From Thalassotalea crassostreae (lineage in GTDB: Bacteria; Pseudomonadota; Gammaproteobacteria; Enterobacterales; Alteromonadaceae), in the NCBI RefSeq assembly GCF_001831495.1, contig NZ_CP017689.1, positions 3,162,001 through 3,226,000 on the forward strand: a stretch of DNA of 64,000 nucleotides, given 5' to 3'. Made by a program: the position numbers and the translations under genes. This document shows positions 26,773 through 36,760 of this stretch, one piece after another. The stretch's first letter is position 1, and every line of letters begins with the position of its first letter. The notes under the pieces are model-generated. The model did no database searches and had not been told where the DNA came from. It saw only the letters and a program-made list of their open reading frames with translations.

Positions 26773-26976
26773 ACGTCACCTAGTTATTTTTGTTTAGTTA
26801 ATATTAAAATCATTAAAAAGTATGTTTTCAGTTACTTAGCTCCAGTATAGCCGTTAAAAAAATGTTAGCTGTATGTAAACAGTTTAGATTTGTAATCTTT
26901 TGTAATGAGGCACAACAGAAACAAATAAAAGGTAACCACTGAAAGCTAATAACTGTGCGTCGTTTTTAACAAGGCG

Positions 26977-27435
26977 TTAATCGCTTAACTCTTTTAGTCG
27001 AAACACGACATCAGTGATGGTTCCTGCTCCAACGCCATCAGGATCATAATTGAATTGGTCAAATTCAATTCTTACTTTATTGATATACTCAATAAATTGT
27101 TTTCTATATTCTGGCCCTAGATAATCACTAGAATATTGTGCGCTAAACAGTGAAACTTTAGATTTCAAAAATCGTATCGCTGACTTTACCAACTGAGCAT
27201 TATTGTGACCTGAACTAGATTCAACTGAGTCGCTTACTATAGTGAGGTTTTTTACTTCAACTGATTCACAAACTGCATAAATCGACTGCTCAAACACTTC
27301 AATTTTTTCATAGTTTGCTATTGATTTTTTCGTTTCGATTGCGGTTTCAGCACATTCTCTGTGTGCGGCTGAAGTTAGACTTAACCATTTAATTCTCTGG
27401 ATAAGAGCAGTTACCGAGTGTGCTATTTTCAACAT
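26977..27435 (-). CDS. hypothetical protein
   Basis: A 152-residue protein I cannot assign. It is soluble and mostly helical, with ECAETAIETKKSIANYEKIEVFEQS as a possible coiled coil at about 28-52 and a C-terminal GVGAGTITDVVFRLKEL block. There is no signal peptide or membrane segment, and no catalytic motif. It lies downstream of parE on the same strand but beyond the parE terminator, so it is probably a separate transcript. Confidence 0.5.
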   Translation of the reverse strand: MLKIAHSVTALIQRIKWLSLTSAAHRECAETAIETKKSIANYEKIEVFEQSIYAVCESVEVKNLTIVSDSVESSSGHNNAQLVKSAIRFLKSKVSLFSAQYSSDYLGPEYRKQFIEYINKVRIEFDQFNYDPDGVGAGTITDVVFRLKELSD

Positions 27436-27465
27436 AAATAATCACTTTTGTTAAAGATTAAATGC

Positions 27466-27490
27466 AAAAATCGCCACTTAAAGTGGCGAT
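27466..27490 (-). terminator. parE terminator
   Basis: ATCGCCAC and GTGGCGAT form a stem at 27470-27490, followed by T on the minus strand, 69 bases after the parE stop. Confidence 0.8.
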
Positions 27491-27558
27491 TGCTATTTTT
27501 GCTGTTATTTAATATTCGTATTCTCTGCGGCTACTCTGGCTCAGCTAATCTAACTCAA

Positions 27559-29448
27559 CTAATCTAACTCAACTAAGTTGCCTTTATCTTGCAGCCATTC
27601 TTTACGATCACCAGAACGTTTTTTAGATAACAGCATATCCATCATTTCCATTGTCGTATCAAATTCATCAACGGTTAGTTGTACTAATCGTCGTGTATTT
27701 GGATCCATGGTTGTTTCTCGAAGCTGTAATGGATTCATTTCACCCAAACCTTTAAATCGTTGTACATTAACTTTACCGCGTTTTTTCTCAGCTTCAATGC
27801 GATCTAAAATACCATCTTTTTCTTGCTCATCTAAGGCGTAGAAGACTTCTTTGCCAACATCAATTCGATAAAGTGGTGGCATGGCGACAAAGACATGACC
27901 CGCCTGTACTAGAGGTAAGAAATGCTGGGTGAATAAAGCACATAAAAGCGTCGCTATATGCAAACCATCGGAATCGGCATCGGCAAGTATACAAATTTTA
28001 CCGTAACGTAAATCTGATAAGTCTTCAGAGTCTGGATCTATTCCCAAAGCAACAGATATGTCATGAATTTCTTGTGATGCGAGAATTTGCCCTGACTCAA
28101 CTTCCCAAGAATTTAGGATTTTTCCTCGTAGCGGCATAATTGCCTGAATATCTCTATCCCTTGCCTGTTTCGCACTACCACCGGCTGAGTCACCCTCTAC
28201 CAAAAACAGTTCAGTTCGAGATAGATCCTGCGAGCCACAATCGGTTAACTTGCCTGGTAAAGCGGGCCCTTGAGTAATTTTTTTACGCACGACTTTTTTG
28301 CTAGCACGCATACGGCGTTGGGCATTTGAAATACAAAACTCTGCCAATGCTTCAGCGATTTCAGTGTGTTCGTTCAGCCACAAACTAAATGAATCTTTTA
28401 CCACACCGGAAACAAATGCGGCACACTGACGAGACGATAAACGTTCTTTTGTTTGTCCAGCGAACTGAGGATCTTGAATCTTCACCGAAAGAATATAAGA
28501 ACACTTATCCCAAATATCATCTGGTGTAAGTTTTACACCACGAGGCACTAAATTTCTAAACTCACAAAATTCACGCATCGAATCGAGTAAACCTTGACGT
28601 AAACCATTTACATGAGTTCCACCTTGAATGGTGGGAATAAGATTCACGTAACTTTCGCCAACGCTTTCGCCGCCTTCGGTCAACCAACATACTGCCCAAT
28701 CGACCGCTTCATTGGTCGCAGAAAAGTCGCCAATAAATGGCTCTTCCGGCAATTTAACATAGCCATCAAGTGCTTCCGTTAGATAATCTTTAAGTCCATT
28801 TTGATAACACCACTGGTGTTTTTCACCACCAACTTTGTCATTGAATTTTATATTAAGACCAGGACAAAGGACGGCTTTTGCTTTTAATATGTGTTTAAGT
28901 TTACTTACTGAAAACTTAAATGAATCAAAGTAACTTGCATCTGGCCAGAAACGCACTCGAGAGCCTGTATTGCGTTTACCAACTTCGCCAACAACCGTTA
29001 ACTCTTGAACTTTTTCACCGTTTTCAAACGCCATCTCATAAACTTTTTGATCGCGTTTAACAGTAACGTCAACACGTGTCGATAGAGCGTTTACAACGGA
29101 AATACCAACCCCATGCAAACCACCAGAAAATTGATAGTTTTTATTGGAGAACTTACCGCCAGCATGTAATTTACAGAAGATAAGTTCCACACCTGATACC
29201 CCTTCTTCAGGGTGAATGTCGGTAGGCATTCCTCGACCGTCATCGATAATTTCAAGGGATTGGTCTTCATGCAAAATAACTTGAATATTTTGTGCGTGTC
29301 CAGCCAATGCTTCATCGACAGAGTTGTCGATTACTTCTTGGCCTAAGTGGTTGGGACGGATTGTATCTGTGTACATACCCGGGCGACGTCGCACCGGATC
29401 AAGGCCGCTTAATACTTCAATGGATTCGGAATTATATTGGTCTGTCAT
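27559..29448 (-). CDS. parE: DNA topoisomerase IV subunit B ParE
   Basis: A 629-residue ATPase subunit that works with ParC in chromosome decatenation. The GHKL ATP site is visible as EVIDNSVDEALAG (about 38-50), DDGRGMP and GGLHGVGISVVNALS; the TOPRIM part as EGDSAGGSAKQARD and DADSDGLH near 410 and 490. Length is normal for ParE and shorter than GyrB. It heads the order parE-yqiA-cpdA-yqiB-nudF facing tolC, conserved with E. coli. Gaps of 60-140 bases between members allow separate promoters. Confidence 0.98.
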   Translation of the reverse strand: MTDQYNSESIEVLSGLDPVRRRPGMYTDTIRPNHLGQEVIDNSVDEALAGHAQNIQVILHEDQSLEIIDDGRGMPTDIHPEEGVSGVELIFCKLHAGGKFSNKNYQFSGGLHGVGISVVNALSTRVDVTVKRDQKVYEMAFENGEKVQELTVVGEVGKRNTGSRVRFWPDASYFDSFKFSVSKLKHILKAKAVLCPGLNIKFNDKVGGEKHQWCYQNGLKDYLTEALDGYVKLPEEPFIGDFSATNEAVDWAVCWLTEGGESVGESYVNLIPTIQGGTHVNGLRQGLLDSMREFCEFRNLVPRGVKLTPDDIWDKCSYILSVKIQDPQFAGQTKERLSSRQCAAFVSGVVKDSFSLWLNEHTEIAEALAEFCISNAQRRMRASKKVVRKKITQGPALPGKLTDCGSQDLSRTELFLVEGDSAGGSAKQARDRDIQAIMPLRGKILNSWEVESGQILASQEIHDISVALGIDPDSEDLSDLRYGKICILADADSDGLHIATLLCALFTQHFLPLVQAGHVFVAMPPLYRIDVGKEVFYALDEQEKDGILDRIEAEKKRGKVNVQRFKGLGEMNPLQLRETTMDPNTRRLVQLTVDEFDTTMEMMDMLLSKKRSGDRKEWLQDKGNLVELD

Positions 29449-29551
29449 GAATACTCTCGCTAACTTCTATAGCGTTATTATTATTGTTTCACTGATGATT
29501 GCATTTCATTGCTTTTTCTTACGAGCTTACGCCCGACTATTTGAGCAAATT

Positions 29552-30148
29552 TCAATGACTACTAACACCATTATTCTCTAATTGGAAAAATTTCACAATA
29601 TCTGGCAGCATTTTATCAAAATCTATAAAGCTGTGATCGCCCCCTCGCTGCACAATAACATCATAATTTTCATATTTTTCAACCGCTTGCCTGTAATCCA
29701 AAACTTCATCACCAGTTTGTACAAGCACCAAATAACGATCATCTATTGCCACATCACGTTCAAATTCTTTCAATTGTTGCAGATGTTGCTCGGTGACAAT
29801 GTAATGTTCATCAGTATATGGATTGGTTTGTGGCCCTATTACATCGGTTAATATTTCATAAGGTTTTACTGCAGGGTTTATCAAAACAGCGGGAATTTTA
29901 AATTTATCAACCAAGTAATTTGCAAAATATCCACCCAGTGATGAGCCGGTAACGTACCAAGAGCAATTTTTGTCTTGTTCGATAATGTCGGTAATTTGCT
30001 CAATCGCATTAATTGGGTCTGACATTAGCTGTGGACAAACAACATCAACATTGGGGAAGTTAGCGTTAATATAATCTATTAATAATTGTGCTTTGAACGA
30101 CAGCGGAGAGCTGTTAAATCCATGCAGTACTAATACTTTTTGTTTCAT
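29552..30148 (-). CDS. yqiA: YqiA-family esterase (UPF0227)
   Basis: A 198-residue alpha/beta hydrolase. LVLHGFNSSPLSFKA at 6-20 and the nucleophile elbow GSSLGGYFANY (68-78, Ser within GxSxG) are diagnostic. LINPAVKPYE, TGDEVLDY (acid) and GGDHSFIDFD (His) complete the triad. E. coli YqiA has thioesterase/esterase activity on acyl-CoA and nitrophenyl esters. It sits between parE and cpdA as in E. coli. Confidence 0.92.
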   Translation of the reverse strand: MKQKVLVLHGFNSSPLSFKAQLLIDYINANFPNVDVVCPQLMSDPINAIEQITDIIEQDKNCSWYVTGSSLGGYFANYLVDKFKIPAVLINPAVKPYEILTDVIGPQTNPYTDEHYIVTEQHLQQLKEFERDVAIDDRYLVLVQTGDEVLDYRQAVEKYENYDVIVQRGGDHSFIDFDKMLPDIVKFFQLENNGVSSH

Positions 30149-30291
30149 TATTTAAAAGACCTGTCGATGAAATTAGCTTAGTGTTTCTTTAGCGCAATTG
30201 GCTTGCGTTTAATCTTTTGTATTTAGTTTTTGTGTTTAGTTTTTTGTTTTTTATCTTTGGTGTTGAGTGTCTTCTGATTAATTGCTTCGCA

Positions 30292-31047
30292 TCATTGTGC
30301 TGTTAAAAATACGGTTTCAGTGTCATAACTGCCATCGTCATGCAATGTAATTAAACGATACCCTGGTCCTATTGGCAATGCGGCGACGCCGTCTACTTTA
30401 GGATCAAATTGAATCGACGTCGCCGGGCAAGTTAGTACGTCGACTTTATAACGGTTGTCGCCCGCAATTTTTTCCGCTCGATGTACATGACCGCAGCAAA
30501 TTAACTTAATCCTGTTATTTTGATCGATTGCCGACCAAAATTGTTGCTTATTTTCCAGTCCATGGCGGTCAATAAAATATCCCACATCTCTTGGGTGATG
30601 GTGCATAAATAGCAATTGATTGGCCGAATTTGAAGCGCCTTCAACAATACGTTCAAGCTCGGACTCTGCGACCAATCCTGCCGGTGTATTACTTTTAGAG
30701 TTTAATAACAGTATCTGCCACTTACCTAAAGCAAGTTGTGCGTCATGGGATATGGTTGTGGCGGTCAATTCGTTTGATAGTGCAGGTAAATCATCATGGT
30801 TGCCTGCAATATATGCCAAAGGCTTAGTTAAAAAATTAGCAATAGACTGATTAAACTGCTGATAAGATTCCAGACTATGATCCTGACTTAAATCACCGGT
30901 AAATATGACATGCTCTACCTGTTGATTTTGATTGATATGCTGCAATATATGATTTAGGTTTTGCAACACATTAGCCCCATAATGACGTTGCTCAGGCAAG
31001 GCAAATAAGTGACTATCTGAAAATTGTGCAATGGTAATTGAAGGCAT
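30292..31047 (-). CDS. cpdA: 3',5'-cyclic-AMP phosphodiesterase CpdA
   Basis: A 251-residue class III metallophosphoesterase that breaks down cAMP and so tunes CRP-dependent expression. The metal ligands are in FSDSHLF (residues 9-15), FTGDLSQDHS, AGNHDD, LFMHHHP and CGHVHRAE, the full family set. The neighbours yqiA and yqiB are those of cpdA in E. coli, which supports the specific name over a general phosphoesterase. Confidence 0.93.
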   Translation of the reverse strand: MPSITIAQFSDSHLFALPEQRHYGANVLQNLNHILQHINQNQQVEHVIFTGDLSQDHSLESYQQFNQSIANFLTKPLAYIAGNHDDLPALSNELTATTISHDAQLALGKWQILLLNSKSNTPAGLVAESELERIVEGASNSANQLLFMHHHPRDVGYFIDRHGLENKQQFWSAIDQNNRIKLICCGHVHRAEKIAGDNRYKVDVLTCPATSIQFDPKVDGVAALPIGPGYRLITLHDDGSYDTETVFLTAQ

Positions 31048-31111
31048 AGATTATCTGTATTTAATTTTGATTCTTAGTTAGTAAGGTTGATATTAATTAA
31101 GCAGTGATTAA

Positions 31112-31567
31112 TCAACTGTTGTCATAACTTAAAATGATATTCGCTCGCCCATCACGTAAACAAAGTTGCAACCACTCGCCTAAAAAATGTTGAATTTGTT
31201 GCTTCTCATCTGGTAAATGCATATCACTATTTGGGTAATCATAACGTGGTTTTACTTGTCTGATATTTTGACTGCTGATCACTTCAGCCAAGCGCGCATC
31301 ATGGTATAAACGAATAAGCATACTTGGCTTAGGTAAGTGTACTTTAGAAGCCAATGATTCTGATTCTGCTACTAACTGCTTAAATTCAACTACATGAGTA
31401 TATTTAGATTTCTCGATTATGGTAATAGAATAACAAAGGTGATCATTGATAAAAAACTGCCTTTCACTATCAACATCGTCTATATTGGCTAATAAGCGCA
31501 ATAACAGCATGTAATTATTCTCACAACTACTTATCAGTCCTTTTAGGCTCGGGCGATATTTTTTCAT
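31112..31567 (-). CDS. yqiB: YqiB family protein (DUF1249)
   Basis: A 151-residue protein of DUF1249. The N-terminal RPSLKGLISSCENNYMLLLRLL and the C-terminal MLIRLYHDARLAEVISSQNIRQVKPRYDYPN with LGEWLQLCL are the family's conserved blocks. No function is established. It lies between nudF and cpdA, the same order as in E. coli, with short gaps suggesting one transcript. Confidence 0.9.
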   Translation of the reverse strand: MKKYRPSLKGLISSCENNYMLLLRLLANIDDVDSERQFFINDHLCYSITIIEKSKYTHVVEFKQLVAESESLASKVHLPKPSMLIRLYHDARLAEVISSQNIRQVKPRYDYPNSDMHLPDEKQQIQHFLGEWLQLCLRDGRANIILSYDNS

Positions 31568-31629
31568 CTTGGTTAATTCTTTCTCTTTGTCTTTCTCTTT
31601 CCCTTTATAGAAAGAGATAGTTATGTCCG

Positions 31630-32274
31630 CTATTCCTGGTCAGGCGTTTCAGCCAATTTATTAGCATTGATCGCCAGCCATTGCAGCCCAATTATCGTAG
31701 AGGCATTGTTAATCTTACCATCTGCCAACCATTGTAAGGCAACGTCTAAACTCACTTTATAACTTTTAATATCTTCATTTTCATCGTCAAGGCCAGCAAC
31801 AGTACCTGATTTAACGTTGGTTAAATCTATGTCTGCGATATACATATAAAGCTTTTCGCTTGTACCACCAGGACTCGACAAGTAATTCATCACATGAGTA
31901 ATATCTTCGCGCTTTATGTCTAATTCCGCTTCTTCTTGAGCTTCTCTTATCGCAACTTCTATCGGACTTTCATTTTCTTCAAACATGCCGGCGATAAACT
32001 CAATACACCATGGGTTATCTTCGGTTCGCACAGCTCCAGCTCTAAACTGTTGAATTAACAGCACTTGCTGACTCTTTGAGTCGAAAGGAACCAAAATTAC
32101 CGCATCGCCTCGCTCGAAAATTTCTCTATAAAAAAAATTACTCCAGTTACCACTAAATAATCTATGCTTTAGTTGATACTGATCAATACGGAAAAATCCC
32201 TGATACTTAATATCACGTGCCTTAATTTCAACGTCACGTGGATAAAACTGTTTAAAATTGTTATTTAGGCCCAT
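31630..32274 (-). CDS. nudF: ADP-ribose pyrophosphatase NudF
   Basis: A 214-residue Nudix hydrolase that splits ADP-ribose to AMP and ribose 5-phosphate. The Nudix box GMFEENESPIEVAIREAQEEAEL matches the GX5EX7REUXEEXGU pattern, except that the usual Gly near the end is an acidic/hydrophobic LD (EAELD), as is common in this subfamily. The downstream YLSSPGGTSEKLYMY motif places it with ADP-ribose enzymes. The gene is divergent from tolC with 154 bases between them. Confidence 0.92.
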   Translation of the reverse strand: MGLNNNFKQFYPRDVEIKARDIKYQGFFRIDQYQLKHRLFSGNWSNFFYREIFERGDAVILVPFDSKSQQVLLIQQFRAGAVRTEDNPWCIEFIAGMFEENESPIEVAIREAQEEAELDIKREDITHVMNYLSSPGGTSEKLYMYIADIDLTNVKSGTVAGLDDENEDIKSYKVSLDVALQWLADGKINNASTIIGLQWLAINANKLAETPDQE

Positions 32275-32428
32275 AATTTGTAATACTTAGTAAAGATAAC
32301 AACGCGTTAGCATAACTTTCTGTTACACTTTAATCAGGTTGAAATGATTTATTACTGTTCAGCATAGCATTAATTAGAGGTACACTTGCACAAATTGTTG
32401 AAGTGGGTGCAAACAAAGGAAACAACTC

Positions 32429-33757
32429 ATGAGCAAAAAATTAAACGCATTATTTATTGGTGTAGCATTAGCTAGCACGAGTTCAGTAGTCAATGCGCAA
32501 AACTTAGAAGAAATTTATCAATTAGCATTAAACAATGATCCGACTGTATTAAAAGCCGGTGCGCAATACAGAGCGGCACAAGAAAATATTGAGCAAGCAC
32601 GCTCGGTATTATTGCCACAATTAAACGCAACAGCTTCTTACTCTGCACAAGAAAGAGAAACTGAAGGTACTACGGATATTGATGCTGAAGGAAGTGAATT
32701 AGCTCTTAATTTAAGCATGCAGTTGTATCATCACAACAGTTGGTTAGGTCTTGATGTAGCAAAAAAACAAGCCCACCAAAGTGACATCAATTATCAATTT
32801 GTTAAACAACAAATGGTTACTCGTGTGACCGAAGCTTATTTTAATGTTTTAGCCGCATACGATAGCCTTGAGTTCTCTGTTGCAGAGAAAAAAGCGATCT
32901 CTCGTCAATTAGAGCAAACTAAACAGCGCTTCCAAGTTGGCTTAACCGCAATCACTGAAGTACATGAAGCACAAGCGTTATATGATAATGCGATTACTCA
33001 AGAAATTGGCGCACAAAACGCAGTTTTTACAGCGGAAGAAATTCTTCGTGAAATTACTGGTATTTATCCAAATAATCTAAGTATTCTTAATACTACTCGC
33101 TTCAGCCCAGTATTGCCTACACCTAACAACCCTGATGAATGGCAAAAACTTGCAGAAGCGAAAAACCTGCGTTTGATTTCTGAAAAAATTAGTATGGATA
33201 TTGCCAAAGAAACCATCGATATTCAGTCAGCAGGTCATTTACCGACATTGACGTTATCAGGTCAGATTAAGCAATCTGAAGTTGACGACAACATCACTGA
33301 CGTCACGGGTATTGAACAGGATACTCAATCTATTGGTATTACGTTAAATGTACCAATTTACTCTGGTGGTAATACAAGCTCACAAGTTAGAGCAGCGCAA
33401 GAAAATTACGTAGCAGCAAGTCAAGATATGCAGATCACTTATCGTGGTATTGTTCGTGAATCTCGTAATGCTTATAACACTATTACTGCTACAGTATCTG
33501 GTATCAAGGCATTAGAACAATCGGTTGTTTCAGCAGAATCTGCATTAAAAGCAACTGAAGCGGGTTTTGAAGTGGGTATCCGTACGGTAGTAGAAGTACT
33601 TGATAGTACTCGTAACTTATATAATGCCAAACGAAACCTTTCGCAAACACGTTACCAATACATTATTAATATGTTACGTCTTAAAGAAGCAGCCGGTACA
33701 ATCTCGGAAGCAGATATTACCGCTATCAACAAAGGGTTAACGCCAGCAACAAATTAA
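32429..33757 (+). CDS. tolC: outer membrane channel TolC
   Basis: A 442-residue trimeric outer-membrane exit duct for type I secretion and tripartite efflux pumps. A signal peptide (residues 1-23, ending VNA) precedes the OEP repeat structure; LEEIYQLALNNDPTVLKAGAQY and YSGGNTSSQVRAAQENYVAA are typical of the two halves. Its length equals mature TolC without the long C-terminal tail of the E. coli protein. It is divergent from nudF as in E. coli. It is the likely partner for the RND pump at 41986-46384, which has no outer membrane gene of its own. Confidence 0.93.
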   Translation: MSKKLNALFIGVALASTSSVVNAQNLEEIYQLALNNDPTVLKAGAQYRAAQENIEQARSVLLPQLNATASYSAQERETEGTTDIDAEGSELALNLSMQLYHHNSWLGLDVAKKQAHQSDINYQFVKQQMVTRVTEAYFNVLAAYDSLEFSVAEKKAISRQLEQTKQRFQVGLTAITEVHEAQALYDNAITQEIGAQNAVFTAEEILREITGIYPNNLSILNTTRFSPVLPTPNNPDEWQKLAEAKNLRLISEKISMDIAKETIDIQSAGHLPTLTLSGQIKQSEVDDNITDVTGIEQDTQSIGITLNVPIYSGGNTSSQVRAAQENYVAASQDMQITYRGIVRESRNAYNTITATVSGIKALEQSVVSAESALKATEAGFEVGIRTVVEVLDSTRNLYNAKRNLSQTRYQYIINMLRLKEAAGTISEADITAINKGLTPATN

Positions 33758-33792
33758 GCGCTGACCGTTTCCGATAATATAGACATTAAAAT

Positions 33793-33816
33793 AGCGACCG
33801 TATGGTCGCTTTTTTT
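33793..33816 (+). terminator. tolC terminator
   Basis: AGCGACC (33793-33799), loop, GGTCGCT (33804-33810), then T, 35 bases after the tolC stop. Confidence 0.87.
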
Positions 33817-33979
33817 GTGGGTTTTCTTTCCGTTTTAAGATAGTTCTGTTGACTACTCAGTGCCACTTTCAGCCAGATACTTTAAGCAATAATAGAAACA
33901 ATGGCGGTGCTCTTTATCTAAATTTTGTAGGGACGTGAGCGACAAAAAATAGCTCAAACGAGGCCATAAACCTCTTTTA

Positions 33980-34447
33980 TTACATCTTTTGAAATAACAA
34001 ATGAAGCTTTTCTTTAGTCGACTCAATCTCTGCAACTGAAGACGGTGCGATAAAGATAGTATCATCGCCAGCAATTGTTCCTAGCACACCGTCTGCACTT
34101 CCTAATGAATCCAATAGACGAGCAATAAGTTGCGCCGCGCCTGGGCTAGTGCGAATAATAAGCATCACTTCATTACTCTCAATATCCAACACCAATTGTT
34201 TAAGAGGGCTTTTAGCGGTTGGAACACCAAGCTCAGCTGGCAAACAATAAACCATTTCTTGTCTAGCATTACGAGTACGTACTGCACCATATTTGCTTAG
34301 CATACGAGAAACTTTTGATTGGCTTACATTATCAAAACCTTGGTTTTTCAGGGCATCGACGATATCGCCTTGCGAACCAAATTGTTCCTGCTTTAATAAC
34401 TCTTTAAATGCATTAACTAACGCTTCTTGCTTTTGTTGTAGGCTCAT
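33980..34447 (-). CDS. argR: arginine repressor ArgR
   Basis: A 155-residue hexameric repressor of arginine biosynthesis, with arginine as corepressor. The N-terminal winged helix includes [28 protein letters not shown] (about 22-49) and the C-terminal domain has [20 protein letters not shown] and [13 protein letters not shown] with the Asp residues that bind arginine. It is divergent from mdh, the order conserved across gammaproteobacteria. The gap of 229 bases holds both promoters. Confidence 0.96.
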   Translation of the reverse strand: MSLQQKQEALVNAFKELLKQEQFGSQGDIVDALKNQGFDNVSQSKVSRMLSKYGAVRTRNARQEMVYCLPAELGVPTAKSPLKQLVLDIESNEVMLIIRTSPGAAQLIARLLDSLGSADGVLGTIAGDDTIFIAPSSVAEIESTKEKLHLLFQKM

Positions 34448-34676
34448 ACTTTTGTCTTATTGTGTTAATTGCTCTTCAATGGTTTGATTATATTACATTA
34501 TCTGAGAAAAGATGTAAGAACTTATGCGGTCATATGACAAAATTGATTGTATTTTAAGCCCTAATTCTGTATCTTTTGGGCGTTTATTAATTTCTAAAGT
34601 AATTACTCAACATTTTATCGTTAAGATAATTTCGTTTATTTAGTTGCTTATATAACTACAAATTTGGAGAGAGTCC

Positions 34677-35615
34677 ATGAAAGTTGCTGTTTTAGGTGCT
34701 GCCGGTGGTATCGGTCAAGCATTATCATTACTACTAAAAACTCAATTACCAGCTGGTTCTGAGTTATCTTTATACGATGTTGCACCAGTTGTTCCAGGTG
34801 TTGCTGTAGATTTATCTCACATCCCTACTGACGTAACTGTTAAAGGTTTTGGTGCTGACGACTTAGCAGGCGCTTTAACTGGTTGTGACGTAGTAATCAT
34901 CCCAGCCGGTATGCCTCGTAAGCCTGGTATGGACCGTGCTGACCTTTTTGCAGTTAACGCTGGTATCATTAAAACATTGGCAGAAGGCATTGTTGCTAAC
35001 TGTCCTAAAGCTTTAGTTGGTGTTATCACTAACCCAGTTAACGGCACTGTTCCAATTGTTGCTGAAGTATTCAAAAAAGCAGGAACTTACGAAGCTAACC
35101 GTGTATTTGGTGTAACAACTCTTGATGTTATTCGCTCAGAAACTTTCGTAGCTGAACTGAAAGGTAAGTCTACATCAGACGTTGCTGTTCCAGTTATTGG
35201 TGGTCACTCAGGTACAACAATTCTTCCTCTACTTTCACAAGTTGAAGGTGTTGAGTTCACACAAGAAGAAGTTGATGCTTTAACTCCTCGTATCCAAAAT
35301 GCTGGTACTGAAGTTGTTATGGCAAAAGCTGGTGGCGGTTCTGCAACTCTTTCAATGGGCGCTGCTGCAGCTCGTTTTTGTCTATCTTTAGTTAAAGGTT
35401 TACAGGGCGAAGAAGGCGTTATCGATTACGCATACGTTCAAGGCAACACAGGTGATGCAGAGTACTTTGCACAACCAGTCCTTCTTGGTAAGAATGGTGT
35501 TGAAGAATACCTACCTTACGGTGAATTAAGTGCATATGAGCAAAACGCTAAAGAAGAAATGTTAGCGACACTTAATAAAGATATCCAAGAAGGTATCGAT
35601 TTTATCAATCAATAA
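34677..35615 (+). CDS. mdh: malate dehydrogenase Mdh
   Basis: A 312-residue NAD-dependent enzyme of the TCA cycle converting malate to oxaloacetate. The nucleotide-binding [15 protein letters not shown] is at residues 7-21; substrate Arg residues are in [11 protein letters not shown], and the catalytic His is in [13 protein letters not shown] (about 174-186). GGAGAG lies a few bases before the ATG as ribosome site. Codon use looks highly biased, as expected for an abundant enzyme. Confidence 0.98.
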   Translation: MKVAVLGAAGGIGQALSLLLKTQLPAGSELSLYDVAPVVPGVAVDLSHIPTDVTVKGFGADDLAGALTGCDVVIIPAGMPRKPGMDRADLFAVNAGIIKTLAEGIVANCPKALVGVITNPVNGTVPIVAEVFKKAGTYEANRVFGVTTLDVIRSETFVAELKGKSTSDVAVPVIGGHSGTTILPLLSQVEGVEFTQEEVDALTPRIQNAGTEVVMAKAGGGSATLSMGAAAARFCLSLVKGLQGEEGVIDYAYVQGNTGDAEYFAQPVLLGKNGVEEYLPYGELSAYEQNAKEEMLATLNKDIQEGIDFINQ

Positions 35616-35636
35616 TTGATAAGAGTGCATAAAAAA

Positions 35637-35660
35637 GCCGATCTTATGATCGGCTTTTTT
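35637..35660 (+). terminator. mdh terminator
   Basis: GCCGATC (35637-35643), loop TTAT, GATCGGC (35648-35654), then six T, with an A run before the stem, so it may act in both directions. Confidence 0.88.
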
Positions 35661-35706
35661 GTAATTAGCTTTTTACCGAGCTAATTTTGACATAGCAGAT
35701 TGTTAC

Positions 35707-36576
35707 TTACTTTGGAAAAGAAATGTTTTCTTCAATATGTTCAATTCGTTGTTTCGAAGTTAATGTTTGAGCCACTGCATAAAAACAAATCAGATTTGCC
35801 AAAAACCATAAATCCTTCACTAAGAAATGCCCTGTTGTCGACAATAATGTAGTGCCAGAAAGTGAGCTAGAAAAGCTAAGCAAAAATGTTTGAGTCACAA
35901 TAAAAACCGCCCCAGACATTAACATTGCAGGATAAAGTAGTTCTCGTCTATATATGGCAACGATCAATAAAAGAACCGCCACAAGATCATAAACACCGAT
36001 AAGATTAGATACCGTCTGTAATTCCCAAAGACTATACATCCAACTCATCAATGGTGAACTGTTTACTAAGCCTTCTATGCCTTGTGCTTCGAACAAAGTA
36101 AACTTCATGCCGCCTATCCACAGCAAAACTAATAGTACCGGGAATAAACTTATATAAGCAGCTTGATAACCACTCAAATTTGGTTTAATTAAAAACCAAG
36201 CAATGGAGAACAATGCGAAGTATTTAATCACTCCTTGCCCTGAACCGATAACAGGAAACCCTCCTAGTGCTTCTATCCACATTGTACTTGCAAACAATGA
36301 CCCAAGCGGTACAAGGCTTATGACCATCAGCAAGTATCCTAACCAAGGGCGAAGATTTATTTTTTTAATTGCGATTATTGACAAGACAGCGCAGCCTAAA
36401 AAAGCCACTGCGGCAATAATGTTAGAAGTATTTGCCGGCAACAAGTCTGTCAGCCGATAAAAGTCCGTGGTTAAAGTGATATGTCGGTGCGGCCCAATCA
36501 GCAGCATGCTAAGACCAAGTAAAGTGGTAGATATAGCGACCAATATCAATACTATTCGTAAATGTAATGGGGTCAT
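35707..36576 (-). CDS. DUF417 (YkgB/RclC-like) membrane protein with extra N-terminal part
   Basis: A 289-residue polytopic membrane protein. The second half carries the DUF417 signature (IGGMKFTLFEAQGIEGLVNSSPLMSW, about 153-178, then IGVYDLVAVLLLIVA). DUF417 includes RclC/YkgB of E. coli, an inner membrane protein needed for survival of reactive chlorine. The first 120 residues add about three or four membrane segments (VLILVAISTTLLGLSMLLIG and later ones) that the compact E. coli protein lacks. No rclA or rclB lies nearby. Substrate or activity is unknown. Confidence 0.75.
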   Translation of the reverse strand: MTPLHLRIVLILVAISTTLLGLSMLLIGPHRHITLTTDFYRLTDLLPANTSNIIAAVAFLGCAVLSIIAIKKINLRPWLGYLLMVISLVPLGSLFASTMWIEALGGFPVIGSGQGVIKYFALFSIAWFLIKPNLSGYQAAYISLFPVLLVLLWIGGMKFTLFEAQGIEGLVNSSPLMSWMYSLWELQTVSNLIGVYDLVAVLLLIVAIYRRELLYPAMLMSGAVFIVTQTFLLSFSSSLSGTTLLSTTGHFLVKDLWFLANLICFYAVAQTLTSKQRIEHIEENISFPK

Positions 36577-36760
36577 TAAAATTCAACAATTGAGTAAAAG
36601 ATGCAAATAAGACCGGTTAGTAAGAATTTAATTTCTCTTCTTTTAAATTATTTAAGAAACGTTAATGGCAACGCAATTGTTTATTGCTGAAGATATGTGC
36701 TAATAATTAATCAATGCTATTAACAAACGACTAACGACACACCACTGACAGGATATCTAA

